Below, one piece after another: positions 32,870 to 44,889 of a stretch of 64,000 nucleotides of DNA; position 1 is the first letter of the stretch; each line of letters opens with the position of its first letter. The translations under genes were made by a program, and so were the position numbers. The stretch is taken from the NCBI GenBank assembly GCA_020284085.1, contig JACEVL010000414.1, positions 62,001 through 126,000 on the forward strand. Reading direction: 5' to 3'. Below the pieces are notes generated by a model. It was given only the letters and a program-made list of their open reading frames with translations, had not been told where the DNA came from and made no database searches. Origin of the DNA: Aporrectodea caliginosa (Eukaryota > Annelida > Clitellata > Crassiclitellata > Lumbricidae).

Positions 32870-33907
32870 CTAAAACAGAAAGAAAATAGTCATAAATATG
32901 CAAATATTTGACTTGCAATAACAGCTCTTTTTTCTACTTATTAGTAGTAGCTGTTGTATAATAATTAATTGCAAATGTTCAGTTGGTTTTTAATTACTTA
33001 TTTCTTTGTTTAGGCCTATGTGTTGTTATTATTATTATTATTATTTCATTTACTTAATCAGAATCGAAGTGCATCTGGCAAATGTTTGGCATTCAATGTC
33101 TTCCACCCACAAGTAAAATCAAACAAAGTTATTATTACTTTAATAACTAACTACTGTAATTTAGTCTGTGTGTTTCTATCTTCCAATAGGAATTAGAATT
33201 GTGCGCTGTAGGAATGTAGGTTACCTAGATCAGCGAGTCTATTACCAGCATTATGTTTCTTTACATTTTTTATTATTTATTAATCTAGGTTGATGCTCAT
33301 TGTCTTTTTCATTGTCTTTCTATTGTGCTGAGTTTGTCTGCTGGTGGTATTTACTGCTTCTATATCTCACTTTCGACCAATTAGCTTCATAAAAATAATT
33401 ATCTTTCTAATTACCCGATATTCCTGCTCATTAGCAACACCTTAATTATTTGCTTTCCATTTGACTACCTGTCTTCGTCATTAATGTCTGAATAGCCTAT
33501 CTCACTTTTTGTCTTTTTAATAATATTTTCTATCTAATTGCCTTTTGGTGCCTGTGGGCCTTTTAAACTTTTACCATATTTTGTACAAAATGTATCTTCT
33601 TCTCCCATCTAATGTCTTGATTTCACTAAAGGTAGACTACATCGACTTAATTGAACTGGCTTTACGATTATAAGGTAGATAAAGTTTCTCTCTCTATAAC
33701 AAATATTTGTACTGAGCCTCTTCCTGAGTATTTATTTTAATTGATTTTCATTCTAATCACATAAATTAACTGCCTCTTCTCGTCCGTTTCAACATTCTGC
33801 TGATTTTGATAACCAGCGCTGTCTTAGTACTATACTAAATCTAAACCCTATAATTATGTGTATTACAAGTTCTAAGTTATAGCTAGGATGCGATCACGAG
33901 AACTTGC
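32870..33907 (-). other. Paralogue B intron 3
   Basis: About 1.04 kb of AT-rich intron without repeats of note except a short (ATT)n at 33025. It is the uninserted counterpart of the 4.8-kb intron of A. Confidence 0.6.
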
Positions 33908-34255
33908 CAACGGTTTTCTTGAATTGATTCATATCGATGTTGATAATCTTTGGTGTAAAAGGTTGCATTTCTTCAAAGATTAAATATGTCAGCTGATCCG
34001 ATTCATAGAGCCTCTGAATATGTCCAAGGGTTTTTTGCAAATGACAACGGATCCAAACGACCACAGTTTGTCTGTCCAAATGAGAGTTCAGGATTTCTAT
34101 GCCTTCCTCCCTCAGTTGACTGATGACTTTATCGGTTTGATGTGACCACGATTTGGTTCTGTTTCGAAGATCTTCGATTGTTTGATGAAGTAGCTGTGTT
34201 TCCAAGGACGCTGTACACATTCCACCACGACTTTGCACTTCGATTTCTATAACAC
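33908..34255 (-). CDS. Paralogue B exon 3: coiled coil plus TRADD-N-like domain
   Basis: 348 bp, phase 1 at both ends, after acceptor TTCGTTTTCAG. Its donor is GTTG|GCAAGT, a GC donor with otherwise strong consensus, where paralogue A uses GTAAGG. The coiled-coil half reads ETQLLHQTIEDLRNR and QLREEGIEILNSHL. The TRADD-N-like half reads QTVVVWIRCHLQKTLGHIQR, YESDQLTYLIF and IINIDMNQFKKTVG. It is six codons shorter than A, the gap lying in the loop before the last strand. Confidence 0.6.
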
Positions 34256-34504
34256 CTGAAAACGAAAACATATTTAAAATGCTACTTAGGCCTATTCGGG
34301 CGTTGCTTTAGTTAGGCTAGCTGCGGTTGAATTTAAATTATTATTGTTGTGGACAAGCGAGCAGTAAGGAGTTTCATCTAAGTTAAGCGAAATTTTCAAA
34401 ACGAACAATAGGCACTGTCATGACTTTTAAATAAAATGTCATCATTGTTCAGGTATTAAAAATGCGCCAATTTATGAATTCGCGTGAAAACGTAAATACC
34501 CGAA

Positions 34505-34605
34505 TAATAATAAATAATAACAATAATAATCTTTTCTTTATTAAGCGCCTGACAAACGCAGGTGTATTGCAATATCTGTTAGTAGTTAAGATTTATGTCT
34601 TCTGT
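34505..34605 (-). mobile_element. SINE-B copy with internal inversion
   Basis: The 3' part, TCTTTTCTTTATTAAGCGCCTGACAAACGCA, is in the usual minus orientation. The adjoining GTATTGCAATATCTGTTAGTAGTTAAGATTTA is a more internal SINE segment in the opposite orientation. This is the signature of 5' inversion by twin priming. Confidence 0.6.
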
Positions 34606-34649
34606 CATTTGTGTTCTTGTGAATTGTTTCAATTGCATAATTGTACACT

Positions 34650-36591
34650 AGTGTGGCCCAAACTTGCACGGCAAAATTTTTTTGTTGAAACTTGCTGCTC
34701 CACAAGGCTGCCCTTGTTCCACTTGACAAGAAGTCTATGTGGTGAAAAAATTGAAGAGATCTGAGCATGTTTAGAGGTCGCGCCATTTTGACACTTTTTT
34801 AGAAATCGCAAAAACCGCAAGTCGCGTTTTAATAGCTACATTATAAATTAGGATTAACACCATGAACTCCAAGCACCTTCTTTCTAAATGATAATCTAGA
34901 TGTCAACTGTATTTCAGTAAATTGAAGAACAATAAGCTTACTTACAAATAAAAAAAGCTTGTTTTCAATTTCTAATTGTCTTTAGAAAATGGTTGCTGAA
35001 TTAGAGGTAGGCCTAATCTATAAATTTTGCATGCTAACTTATAGACTAAAGTTTTCATAACAATTCGTTTAATTTACAATTGGATTGTTCAATATTGCTC
35101 CTCATACCGCTAAATTTGCATGATTAAAGTATTTTTTTATTTGTGAAGCACTCCTTAACTGTGAAATACAACGCATGCCTTTTCACTTTTTATAATAAAC
35201 GCTTATATGTAGCAAAAACAGCAGCTATCATGGCATCAACCAGGAGTTCTCCACAATTTTGGCTGTTAGGGATGCCTAACAAGGACATTCTTGGGTCTGG
35301 ACTACCAACAAATGGGGCTATGTTTCATCACCAAAATGAGTGATTCGGGTGTTAGCTAGCTCCGGAAGTTGTATGACGGTTACAGTCTGCTGAAGAAGAA
35401 TAGACTTAAATTCAAGATTTCTGCCGACTCAAAGAGGGACAGTTTAAGGTCGATTTAAATTAACTATTTGACATCTCACGAAAAGATGCAATGACTTTGA
35501 TGACAAGTCAAGAGGACAAGCTCTTTCTAAAAATGAGAAAAAAGATCCTTCAAGTTTGTTGCCAAAATCTTGACGAACAGAGAGACTCACAAGAATTTCA
35601 GCGGCGCTCAAGCGGCAGTTCGAAAGTAAGAGTAAGTAGCCGACCAATTGCAACTAAGTAGTGTTGTTACAATTCAATGATTTGAAGCTTCTTGCATAGT
35701 TCCTTGAATACTCAGACCGTGTCATCAAAGAAAAAGCAGTGGAGGCATTCAGTCGTCTTCTCTGGTATTTCACCGTGCACCCTGTGCCACTTGCTTTGTT
35801 TGATGAGAAAACAGTGAAACATCAAGGCCACTATGGTGAAAACCTTACTTACCCACCTAATCAGCTATCCACGAAACGGCTGGACAGGAGGTCCTTTGAG
35901 CACCACACTACACTGAAGGCGTATGTCACAAGGAGTTCTTTAAAACTGCTTGGTCGTCTTACTATCCATGGTCAAGAACAAGCCAAAACTTTCCTATCGA
36001 AGCTTTCTGCTCTCTGACCATTGAACCCTACATTCCAGTCGATGAAGCCTAATGTCAAACTTTTGATGTAGTCAATGACTGTGCAGAACGTGGAGTGGCT
36101 CTGATCTTGTCTCACAATGATGTACTAACTAAGGATGAGTCACAGAAACAATACTTGCTGCAACTTGACTCCAGTCATCGCACAATGATTTCTTTTCCGA
36201 CAAGAGCAAACTGAAATAATCGCGGTTTTCGCGTTTTCCGGCACCTCAATGACGGTTATTTATGCAGACTGGAAAACTACTTTCATAATAAAAAATTATA
36301 TTGCATTACAAATTATTTGCATTTAATGCACTCTGACTAAGCAGTAACACTGCGGTATATATATATTTTTTATTAGGCTGTTCAACGTTCAAAATAACTG
36401 CCTTGAAATTCAAAATGATACATGTCTTTTGACGTTTCATACTATATAGTGTAAAAGTGTGCAAAAGGCGCGACCTCTAAATATAGTTCAATCTGTCCAA
36501 AATTTTGCATACAGGGTTATATTTTCATGTGTTACAAGGGCAGCCTTGTGGAGCCAAAAATTTCCACCTTTTTTTGTTTTGGGCCACCCTA
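34650..36591 (+). mobile_element. DNA transposon with about 150-bp TIRs and 9-bp TSD
   Basis: TTGTACACT occurs immediately outside both ends (34641-34649 and 36592-36600). Ends AGTGTGGCCCAAA and TTTGGGCCACCCTA are inverted. The arms share CTCCACAAGGCTGCCCTTGT and TTTAGAGGTCGCGCC over about 150 bp. The interior contains broken plus-strand frames. The 8-9 bp duplication fits hAT-, P- or Mutator-like elements; the superfamily is open. Confidence 0.65.
35435..36215 (+). pseudogene. Broken ORFs inside the TIR transposon, probable transposase remnant
   Basis: Three frames hold peptide-like segments: LMTSQEDKLFLKMRKKILQV, then (35739-36017) EAFSRLLWYFTVHPVPLALF with RSSLKLLGRLTIHGQEQAKTF, then VVNDCAERGVALILSHNDVL and ESQKQYLLQLDSSHR. 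The last resembles the VNDxAERGVxLIxxYN...EEQKQxLLQxVxxHR segment of a multi-copy invertebrate protein family of probable transposon origin. Stops and frameshifts separate the parts. No catalytic DDE triad can be placed. Confidence 0.45.
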
Positions 36592-36651
36592 TTGTACACT
36601 GTAACCGGTTGCGGTTTGTCAACCGTATTGTCTGAATAAACGAAAATATTA

Positions 36652-36835
36652 TTATTATTACTGCGCTGTACATTTACATGTTATGGAACTTAAATCTTAA
36701 CTACTAACAGAACAGACAGCCTGTAATACAACGGCGCTAATAGCAGCCTACAAAGCATATCCACCCTACGGGGCTCGAACTCGGTACCTCTCGCACTCTA
36801 CGCCAGATGTTATCCAATGCGCTATCGGGACCCCT
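36652..36835 (-). mobile_element. SINE-B copy, 3'-shortened
   Basis: On the minus strand it has box A ATAGCGCATTGGATAACATC and box B CCGAGTTCGAGCCCC and the usual body. It stops at GTACAGCGCAGT and goes straight into (AAT)n, so the TCAGGCGCTTATTAAAG terminator is missing. Confidence 0.7.
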
Positions 36836-37179
36836 CGAATTGATTGTGATAAAGATTAGGAACAGCAAAGCCAGAAGCAGTGAATTAAATAGTGCATACT
36901 GTGTGTGCAAAATACATAGCCTAAAACCTCAATAGTTTCATTGGATGTCTGGTAGCCTATAAAAAACTGACAGTTTTAAGATGGTGACAATTTTACCCTG
37001 GTAGAATATAGTGTGCAAGCACAAGTCAGCAGAGGAACTATTTAATGCCTCGGAACGATCTTAATAACAATATTTGTATTTATTGACACGCTCACTAACA
37101 AACCGCAGTAGGTAACATTGAAACATTGAAATATGACGGTACAAATTTCATGATCCTATTGAACACACGTTTTGGCTGC

Positions 37180-37290
37180 CTGTTAGGGGTCCATTCATTT
37201 AACAGCTAGGGAGTGGAAGGCTGAGGGTATCGAACCGCGTCTTTTCAATATCTATTGGCCTACCTGCTTCAAGCTATTTGTTACCATTTT
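37180..37290 (-). repeat. Possible tRNA-like SINE head
   Basis: The minus strand has a box B-like CGCGGTTCGATACCC (about 37223-37245) preceded about 40 bases upstream by TAGCTTGAAGCAGG. No acceptor-stem pairing can be drawn, so a true tRNA gene is unlikely. Confidence 0.3.
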
Positions 37291-37323
37291 AGTCATTGAC
37301 GTGATTTGATAAAAATTCACATC

Positions 37324-37325
<2 letters not shown>

Positions 37326-37389
<64 letters not shown>

Positions 37390-37398
37390 TACTACTAC

Positions 37399-37471
<73 letters not shown>

Positions 37472-37510
37472 TTTTTTTTTATTATTATTATTACTACTAC
37501 TACTACTACT
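37326..37510. repeat. (ATT)n with (ACT)n interruptions
   Basis: Compound trinucleotide array with a T10 interruption near 37470. Spurious Tyr-rich ORFs come from it. Confidence 0.9.
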
Positions 37511-37591
37511 ACAACTTGTTATTGTATTGTATTGTATATTCGTTTAATGACATTCATGTAGAAAGACCGCTACAAGGTACAATTGAGGAAG

Positions 37592-37593
<2 letters not shown>

Positions 37594-37669
<76 letters not shown>

Positions 37670-37698
37670 ACTACTACTACTACTATTACTACTACAAT
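37594..37698. repeat. (TGC)n then (TAC)n microsatellite
   Basis: About 24 TGC units followed by TAC units directly upstream of the LINE fragment. Poly-Ala, poly-Ser and poly-Cys ORFs here are artefacts. Confidence 0.9.
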
Positions 37699-37699
37699 T

Positions 37700-38398
37700 A
37701 TAGTAGTAGTCCTGGACAGCACCCTTAACTTTTCTGAACATATTGCCAATTTTGCACGTTCCTCTTACTTCCACCTGAAACGTCTTAGAGCAATCAGACG
37801 CTCGGTCTCCTCCTCTGTCTTTACCTCTATTGTCCATGCCTTCATCTGCTCTCGGATTGATCACTGTAATTCTATCTTGGTTGGTTTCCCAAAGGTTAGT
37901 CTCTCTCCCCTTCAGTCTGTTCTAAATGCTGCGGCCAGACTAGTGGCCCGACTTCCTCGCTCATCCCACATCTCTGCTTTCATGTTTGACCACCTTCATT
38001 GGCTCCCTCTCATTGCTCGGGTTCAGCTCAATGTACTTTCATTCATCTACCTGTCGCATACTGGCCGAGCTCCCAAGTATCTATGTGACCTTATCCGGCT
38101 GCCGGCCTCGGCTACTTCTCTTCGCCCGGTACTCTCTCACTAAACCGGCATGATTTCTTTGTCCTGCGAGCGAGAACTTCTATGGCTAAAACGCGTGCCT
38201 TTGCCTTCATTGGCCCTGCACTATGGAACCAGCTTCCTCCTTTGACTCGTTCCTGTTTATTAACTGGTGGGCCATGTGCCTCTTTTCGTTGTCTGAAGCC
38301 CTCTCTTTTCTCTGGGTCTGTCGCATTGGGAGCGCCTCTGATTGGTGTGCACTGCAAGAGGCGCTATATAAATTGATAGATAGATACAATATAATAAT
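37700..38398 (+). mobile_element. CR1/L2-like LINE 3' fragment with complete 3' end
   Basis: The RT C-terminus reads in one frame: LDSTLNFSEHI, YFHLKRLRAIR, SRIDHCNSILVGFP, LNAAARLVARLPR, HWLPLIARVQL, APKYLCDLI. A frameshift near 38135 leads to RAFAFIGPALWNQLPP, the last conserved block. The 3' end is GGGAGCGCCTCTGATTGG, then GAGGCGCTATATAAATTGATAGATAGATA. That terminator matches the end of SINE-A, making this the best visible partner for it. 5'-truncated, probably by incomplete reverse transcription. Confidence 0.75.
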
Positions 38399-38424
38399 AC
38401 AAATAATAATAATTATTATTATGA

Positions 38425-38432
38425 TTATTTTT

Positions 38433-38530
<98 letters not shown>

Positions 38531-38531
38531 T
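38425..38531. repeat. (ATT)n microsatellite
   Basis: Long array between the LINE tail and the truncated REL copy. Confidence 0.9.
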
Positions 38532-38742
38532 GGCCCCGAGGTATACATGATCCCTCATGGACTTAGAAACTATCCTAAGGTGTGCTATCAATCTGGAGTT
38601 AGTGGTCCTCGTCCCCGGTGCATTGTGCGAAAGTGCCCCTGAATGCTACGACATAAAAAAATTTAATCTCTGAGTGCATTTGGACAAACGCTGGAACAGG
38701 TGCACGGTCTCCAGAGGGTCGCCTGAAATGGCTGTCATTTGG
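38531..38742 (-). mobile_element. 5'-truncated REL retrotransposon copy
   Basis: Matches about 6526-6720: CGAGGTATA(A/C)ATGATCCCTCA, GTGGTCCTCGTCCCCGGTG, CCTCTGAATGCTA-type and GACAAACGCTGGAACAG blocks are shared. Both ends abut (ATT)n arrays (38425-38531 and 38749-38815). It covers only the last 40 or so codons and the 3' UTR. Confidence 0.75.
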
Positions 38743-38781
38743 CGCCCCAATTATTATTATTATTATTATTACTATTATTGC

Positions 38782-38815
<34 letters not shown>

Positions 38816-39119
38816 TATTGTTCAAATATATTCGAATTCGAGCTTAAAAACTTCTTACGCTGCTGAGTTCTGTAACTTTTATAATTCTTTGAATTCCGAT
38901 GTACTTAAGATTGAGAACCCGGAAGAAAATAGTTACTTAACGGAAATAGCTCAATCTCTGGGTAAGAAAATCCTCGATCAGAATAAGAACAATCGCCTCC
39001 AACATGGCAAAGAATGTTTGGATCCTAAATCGTGTCTTCTATTTATTGCCACGCTTGATTACACTCTCATAATCATTGAAAATATAGCCCTATCTATAGG
39101 TTATGCCTCTACTTATAAG

Positions 39120-39540
39120 TAAAACCTACAAAAGGTGAACGTCCTACAAGAACGATATGTCCGATTCATTGCTTGCACACCGTAGGCCTACAGATCTCAT
39201 ATTAGTAAGCTGTTTATCGAATTCAAATGAGTAAAAGTTAAACAAATTGGGATACCACGAGTAGGTAAATTCATATGTCGTTACGAGCGCAATCTCTTGC
39301 CAGATATATATTGACACAACTCTTCCTCCTTACCTCTGAGAGTCGTTCTTACCGCACAAGAAGCACAAGGTTGTATCGACGCAAATACTCGGTTGTTTTC
39401 TATTACATTGGCAGGGGCTAGAGCATAGCAACTGCCTGGCTTTCATATTATTATTGAGGAGTATAATTCCAAAACTCACTCAGACCCTATTGATAAGCAT
39501 TGGACTGAGTGAGTTTTGGAAATGTGTTCCTCAATTGTAA
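39120..39540 (+). pseudogene. Degraded RT C-terminal remnant
   Basis: Open pieces in changing frames give LQERYVRFIACTP, ISKLFIEFK, KQIGIPRVGKFICRYERN and NTRLFSITLAGARA. They follow the order of the post-RT domain of Jockey/CR1-type LINEs (IRxI, LfxxlxIlxv, fxyk, NTRxxxxfsGpxxWN). The preceding ORF at 38739-39122 may be its upstream part. Old and non-functional. Confidence 0.4.
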
Positions 39541-39938
39541 GAATACATTACGTCATTATCTGATACCACAAAGTAATTATATAGGCCTAAATATTATTCA
39601 CCGTCATGGGTATTTAGTTAAGTTCTGTTAGTTAAGTTAACTCTCGATTTTTATTTAATTCCTGTTCTGAATGTGAACCTTCTGTATAATTGTGCCATTG
39701 TGGTTTTCTTCTTTATTACCTAGGTGGTCATATTTACCAGGAAAATCCGTCGCTTCAGGGTCCTCCTCTTGGTAACCACAACGCTGTAAGCTACTATGTA
39801 CACTTCCATAATTGTCAAATCCGTTAGGCTATATAATATTATTGGTACAGAAAAATAAAATTGAATTAAATAAAAAAAAAATTGATATAAATCAAATAAC
39901 GTTATTATTAAGATTCAGATGAAGTTTGGATTATAAAC

Positions 39939-40226
39939 CTCCGCCGTTTTCTATGACACTTGCAACTGTCTTCTGATTGGTTTGTCGAAGACATACGATG
40001 AGATTTGAAAACTTTGTCTCGTCGAAGGAACTCATGATTTTCAAAAGTTCAACGTTCTTATTTCGGATTGAACGTTGTCGTTTAATGAAGTGTATTTGTC
40101 TATCCGTTATGCAGTTGAGTGACACCAGTGAAGCTATTAACTCGTCAGTTGGTTGAATATTTGCTAGGAGATAATTTCTGTTGTTTCTAATGATTGCAGA
40201 TCTTTTCTTGGTGTTTCCATAGATAT
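39939..40226 (-). CDS. Paralogue B exon 2: CARD-like death-fold domain
   Basis: 288 bp, identical in length and phase to paralogue A's exon 2. Acceptor GTGTCTCTTTAG, donor GGAG|GTTTAT. The frame is open over the whole exon, including MSLNCITDRQIHFIKRQRSI, then NVELLKIMSSFDETKF and LIVCLRQTNQKTVASVIE. Helix hydrophobics and the CLRQTNQKTVA segment are preserved between paralogues while surface residues differ. The donor is weak beyond GT in both copies, which could allow exon skipping. Confidence 0.65.
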
Positions 40227-41749
<1,523 letters not shown>

Positions 41750-41936
41750 CTTTCAGGTAACGCCAGACTGCCTTCTTGTAACGTTGTCTGGTAATTCTTC
41801 GATTGAAGCAAACGTCGACTGATATGAGAGACCTGATCACTTCTTCGTCTCTCTGTTTTGTTGGTGAATTCAATATCCAATGCAGATAGGACTTTTGCAA
41901 AATTGTGTCCAACATCTCCAGTGGAAGATCGTACAA
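41750..41936 (-). CDS. Paralogue B exon 1 (first recognisable): F-box-like
   Basis: 187 bp as in A, with acceptor TTTTTCAATTTCAG and donor GAAAG|GTGAGA, phase 0 in and phase 1 out. Peptide LYDLPLEMLDTILQKSYLHW and LISVDVCFNRRITRQRYKKA retains the LPxExLDxIL and SVD positions and the basic C-terminal helix. The W after SVD in A is N here, a point against a canonical F-box. The enclosing 119-bp inverted repeat of A is absent. Confidence 0.55.
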
Positions 41937-42807
41937 CTGAAATTGAAAAAGATGCAATACTTGCACTGGATGACTATTTTGTATGTTGTGATTAATTAAT
42001 CTAGAATTTTATGCGGGATACCGAATAAATTATCTTAGCATAGATTGCAACAGTTTAACAGACTTTTGAACCAGTGCAGTTAACAAGATTCCCCTAGTCG
42101 TCAATAATTCTTCAAAGTATCAATTTAAACTGTGTGGTGTCCGTTGTCAGTGTGCGATAAACTTTATACTAATCCAAACAAGTAACAACTATTGTATTGA
42201 GTAATTTCTGTGCTAATAATATCTGTAGGTTTCTTGAATTCATTCATTTACTTATTTACTCGGTAAACACAAATTCACAAGTAAAGATTCAACTGAACTG
42301 GCGCGAAAAATTAAGGCTGCACAGTAGACCCAACAAGGGACTATGACTCCGCTAACCAGGGCCACCTGAGAATAGTTAAGCACTACATAATGTCATGTGG
42401 TCAACTGTAGATGAAGAAATAGAGTGCTGAATAGCTTAAAATATTACTTAACTAAGACTTTACTAATAACACAAGTACATTTAAATCTATGACCTTATTT
42501 AGTGCCAAACTGAAAGTTACAAGCTCCCCATATTCATGATTCCATCTCAGAGGTCAACTTCATTCAAGACTACTCTTTTTCCTTCCTAATTTGTTACGAT
42601 ACAATGCTGTCTATCTCTTATCCTAACTGCCTTAAATTTTATTGGTTACTCAGCCCTACCACGATCCTATTAGTTCTAAATATGCGTGATTTATGCAACT
42701 GGAATGATGAGTTTTCATTTCTCCGCTTCAGGATATCGTAGCATATTCAATGAATAATGGTTAGCCTAATCAATATGTATATTTTGCCACGTATACGAAA
42801 TAATTGT
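41937..42807. other. Upstream flank of paralogue B
   Basis: No first exon or promoter could be identified. AT-rich, with TTAATTAAT and TAAGTAA-type words only. Confidence 0.35.
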
Positions 42808-43039
42808 TGGGGCGCCGTGGTGTTACAGTAGGGGTATGTTCGGTGCCTTGCAGCCGGAGAGTTGCGGGTTCGAATCCACCTCAAGTCGCCGCGTAGGGAC
42901 CCAGGGCAAATCCTTCACTCGCAATTGCTCATGCGCTTCGGCGTGAAACTCCGATTCAGTGTCCGCGCTGTAGTCGGGGCCGCATCTGAGTAGAAATCTT
43001 GAAGGGGCGCTATAACAAATGTTCATACATACATACATA
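42808..43039 (+). mobile_element. SINE-A copy (tRNA-derived)
   Basis: Box A region GGCGCCGTGGTGTTACAGTA, box B GCGGGTTCGAATCCACCTC, body with CACTCGCAATTGCTCATGCG, 3' terminator GAAGGGGCGCTATAACAAAT and a (CATA)n tail. It is immediately followed by the target duplication of the next element. Confidence 0.8.
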
Positions 43040-43047
43040 CAATTCAG

Positions 43048-43562
43048 GGTAAACCCGTAGTTTAGGTTGCTAAATTATTTATAATTATCGTCAAATTAAA
43101 ATGGAAGCTGGATTGATGAAAAAAATGGTTTCCCTAAATGAAAGTGAGATTGATGAAACCATTAATTTTGTGTATTTAATTAGAAGGTGGATTGGTGGAA
43201 ATAATTTTAGCCGTAAATAGAAACTGGATTGATGAAACTAAGTTTTTGATGCAATAGAAGCTGCATTGAAGAAAATAATTGTTTCCGTAAGTAGAAGCTG
43301 GACCCATGAAAATAGTTCTTTGCGTAAATAAAAGTTTCATTGATGAAAAATATTTTTTCGTTAAATAGAAGTTGAGTATTTTTTTCATGAAATGACACTT
43401 GACCGTGGAAATGGAAGCTGGATTGATTAAAAAATTTCATCATGAAATGGAAGCGGGATTGATGATAGTTATCATGGACATAGGTAGACTGCTTACTTAC
43501 CAACGTGAAGTACGGCATTGAAGACATTAAAATAATTTAGCAACCTAAACTACGGGATAACC
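43048..43562. mobile_element. 8-bp-TSD minisatellite-cored TIR element, best copy
   Basis: The octamer CAATTCAG flanks it (43040-43047 and 43563-43570). Ends GGTAAACCCGTAGTTTAGGT and ACCTAAACTACGGGATAACC are inverted and extend to GCTAAATTATT. The core is about nine AGAAGCTGGATTGATGAAA units spaced 36-40 bp, all in one direction, followed by a unique 95-bp segment containing GTAGACTGCTTACTTACCAA. That segment recurs inverted at 24500-24555. No ORF. Superfamily undetermined; an 8-bp duplication suits hAT, P or Merlin. Confidence 0.75.
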
Positions 43563-43764
43563 CAATTCAGAAAGGGAGGATAGCAGTCACTACAATATTT
43601 TAAAACTGTTTTATCTATTGGCTCAGGGCTGTCAGAGAATGACAGGCAGGGAGGATAGAAAGACAGACAAAAAGAGAGATAAAGATAGATTAACCTTCGC
43701 GGAACGAAGCTCTGCACGAAACACGGAGGACGGAACGGAGTATTTTTCTACCCGAAAGAAATTT

Positions 43765-44168
43765 GTAATATCTCAGCTCACAGGTAATAATTATACAATA
43801 GCGAGTGAAGAGTCGATTTCCACATTTCCACGGTCAATTAATCGAACTATAGCAGTTGCAATAGTGTGGTAATAGTATTTTACAAGATGGCGGCCAATAT
43901 GGCCGCAAAAAAAATGTGTATATCTCAGCTCACAGATAAGCTATAATGACAGATAAGTGTCAAATTTTATGTCTTGAAGGTCAAGGGATCAAACTATCCG
44001 CTGTGTGGGAATACTACTATCCAAGATAGCGGCCGATTTGGCCGCCAAAACAGAAATATGTTTATTTAAGCACACAGATAAGGTACACTGACAAATGCGG
44101 TGTAGAATTTCATATTTCACAGGGTCAAAAAATCGAGTTCTTCTAATTGTAGTAGTGCGGGAATGTTA
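43765..44168. repeat. Diverged tandem repeat, about 130-bp unit, three copies
   Basis: Each unit has TATCTCAGCTCACAG(A/G)TAA, a GGTCAA block, GTGTGG(G/T)AATA and AAGATGGCGGCC-type segments. It is similar in style to the 17455-17935 repeat but not clearly homologous. Confidence 0.55.
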
Positions 44169-44224
44169 TTATCACAGAGTAGTAAAGGCGCTACAGAAGA
44201 GTTACATGTAGATACATAAATGGT

Positions 44225-44581
44225 TTGCCACCCACATTGTATTGTTTTGTATTGTATTCAAACATTTATAAAACGCCTCTCAATGAGAGGCTCTCATAGG
44301 GTGAACCATTCAGAGGCGCTCCCAGTGCGCAAGGCCAAAGAGAAGAAAAAGATTTTGAGAAAAGCAATGGTGGAAGAGAGGTTGCTAGCTGGAATTCGAG
44401 AGCGAGTAGATGGAAACAGCGCATTCCAAAGAGAGGAACCAATTGAGGTAAAGGACCGGGCCTGAGCCATAGCTGTTCTAGTATGAGGAACTAGAAGCTC
44501 AAGTCTGTTTGATGAGCGTAATGGTCGATGGGAGGAGGCTGAAAGAGGCCGGAGTAATACATCAGCTAAATATTTAGGGGC

Positions 44582-44585
<4 letters not shown>
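44225..44585 (-). mobile_element. CR1/L2-like LINE 3' fragment
   Basis: The minus strand encodes SLRSSNRLELLVPHTRT-like sequence, then AQARSFTSIGSSLWNALFPS and LKIFFFSLALRTGSASEWF. It ends in GGGAGCGCCTCTGAATGG, GAGAGGCGTTTTATAAATG and a (CAATA)n-like tail. Homologous to the fragment at 37700-38398. Confidence 0.7.
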
Positions 44586-44615
<30 letters not shown>

Positions 44616-44830
44616 AGAAGAAGAAGAAGAAGAAGGAGGAGGAGGACGAAGACGAGGACGAGAAGAAGACGGAGGAGGTGGAAGAGGAGGAGGAGGAGTA
44701 GGAGTAGGAGTAGGAGAAGGGAGAGGAGTAGGAGGAGCAGGAGCAGGAAGACGAGGAGGAAAAGAAGAAGAAGAAAAGAAGAAGAAGAAGAAGGAGAGAG
44801 AAAAAGAGGAGGAAGAAGAAGAGTTGACGG
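44583..44830. repeat. GAA/GGA purine microsatellite
   Basis: Purine-rich compound array abutting the LINE fragment. The long open frames across it are compositional artefacts. Confidence 0.85.
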
Positions 44831-44889
44831 TGGAGATGGAGCGATAGATTGAGACAATCATGCAGGAGAGAGGGATGACTTTTTCAGAA

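Larger units (their letters stand above)
34256..39938 (-). other. Paralogue B intron 2, repeat-inflated
   Basis: 5.7 kb against 2.2 kb in A. The excess is accounted for by a TIR transposon, SINE-B pieces, a LINE fragment, a truncated REL copy, an RT remnant and trinucleotide arrays, each listed separately. Confidence 0.6.

Noticed and set aside
37583..37720. Poly-Ala leader of the ORF ending at 38143
   Set aside because: The alanine run is a (TGC)n microsatellite fused by chance to the LINE RT fragment.
43090..43470. Regularly spaced repeats resembling a CRISPR array
   Set aside because: Units of about 20 bp at 36-40 bp spacing look array-like, but units and spacers both drift, the set lies inside TIRs with an 8-bp duplication, and the genome is eukaryotic.
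44857..44861. Ser/Leu/Pro-rich ORFs over 44574-44861
   Set aside because: Produced by a GAA/GGA purine tract, not by selection on a protein.
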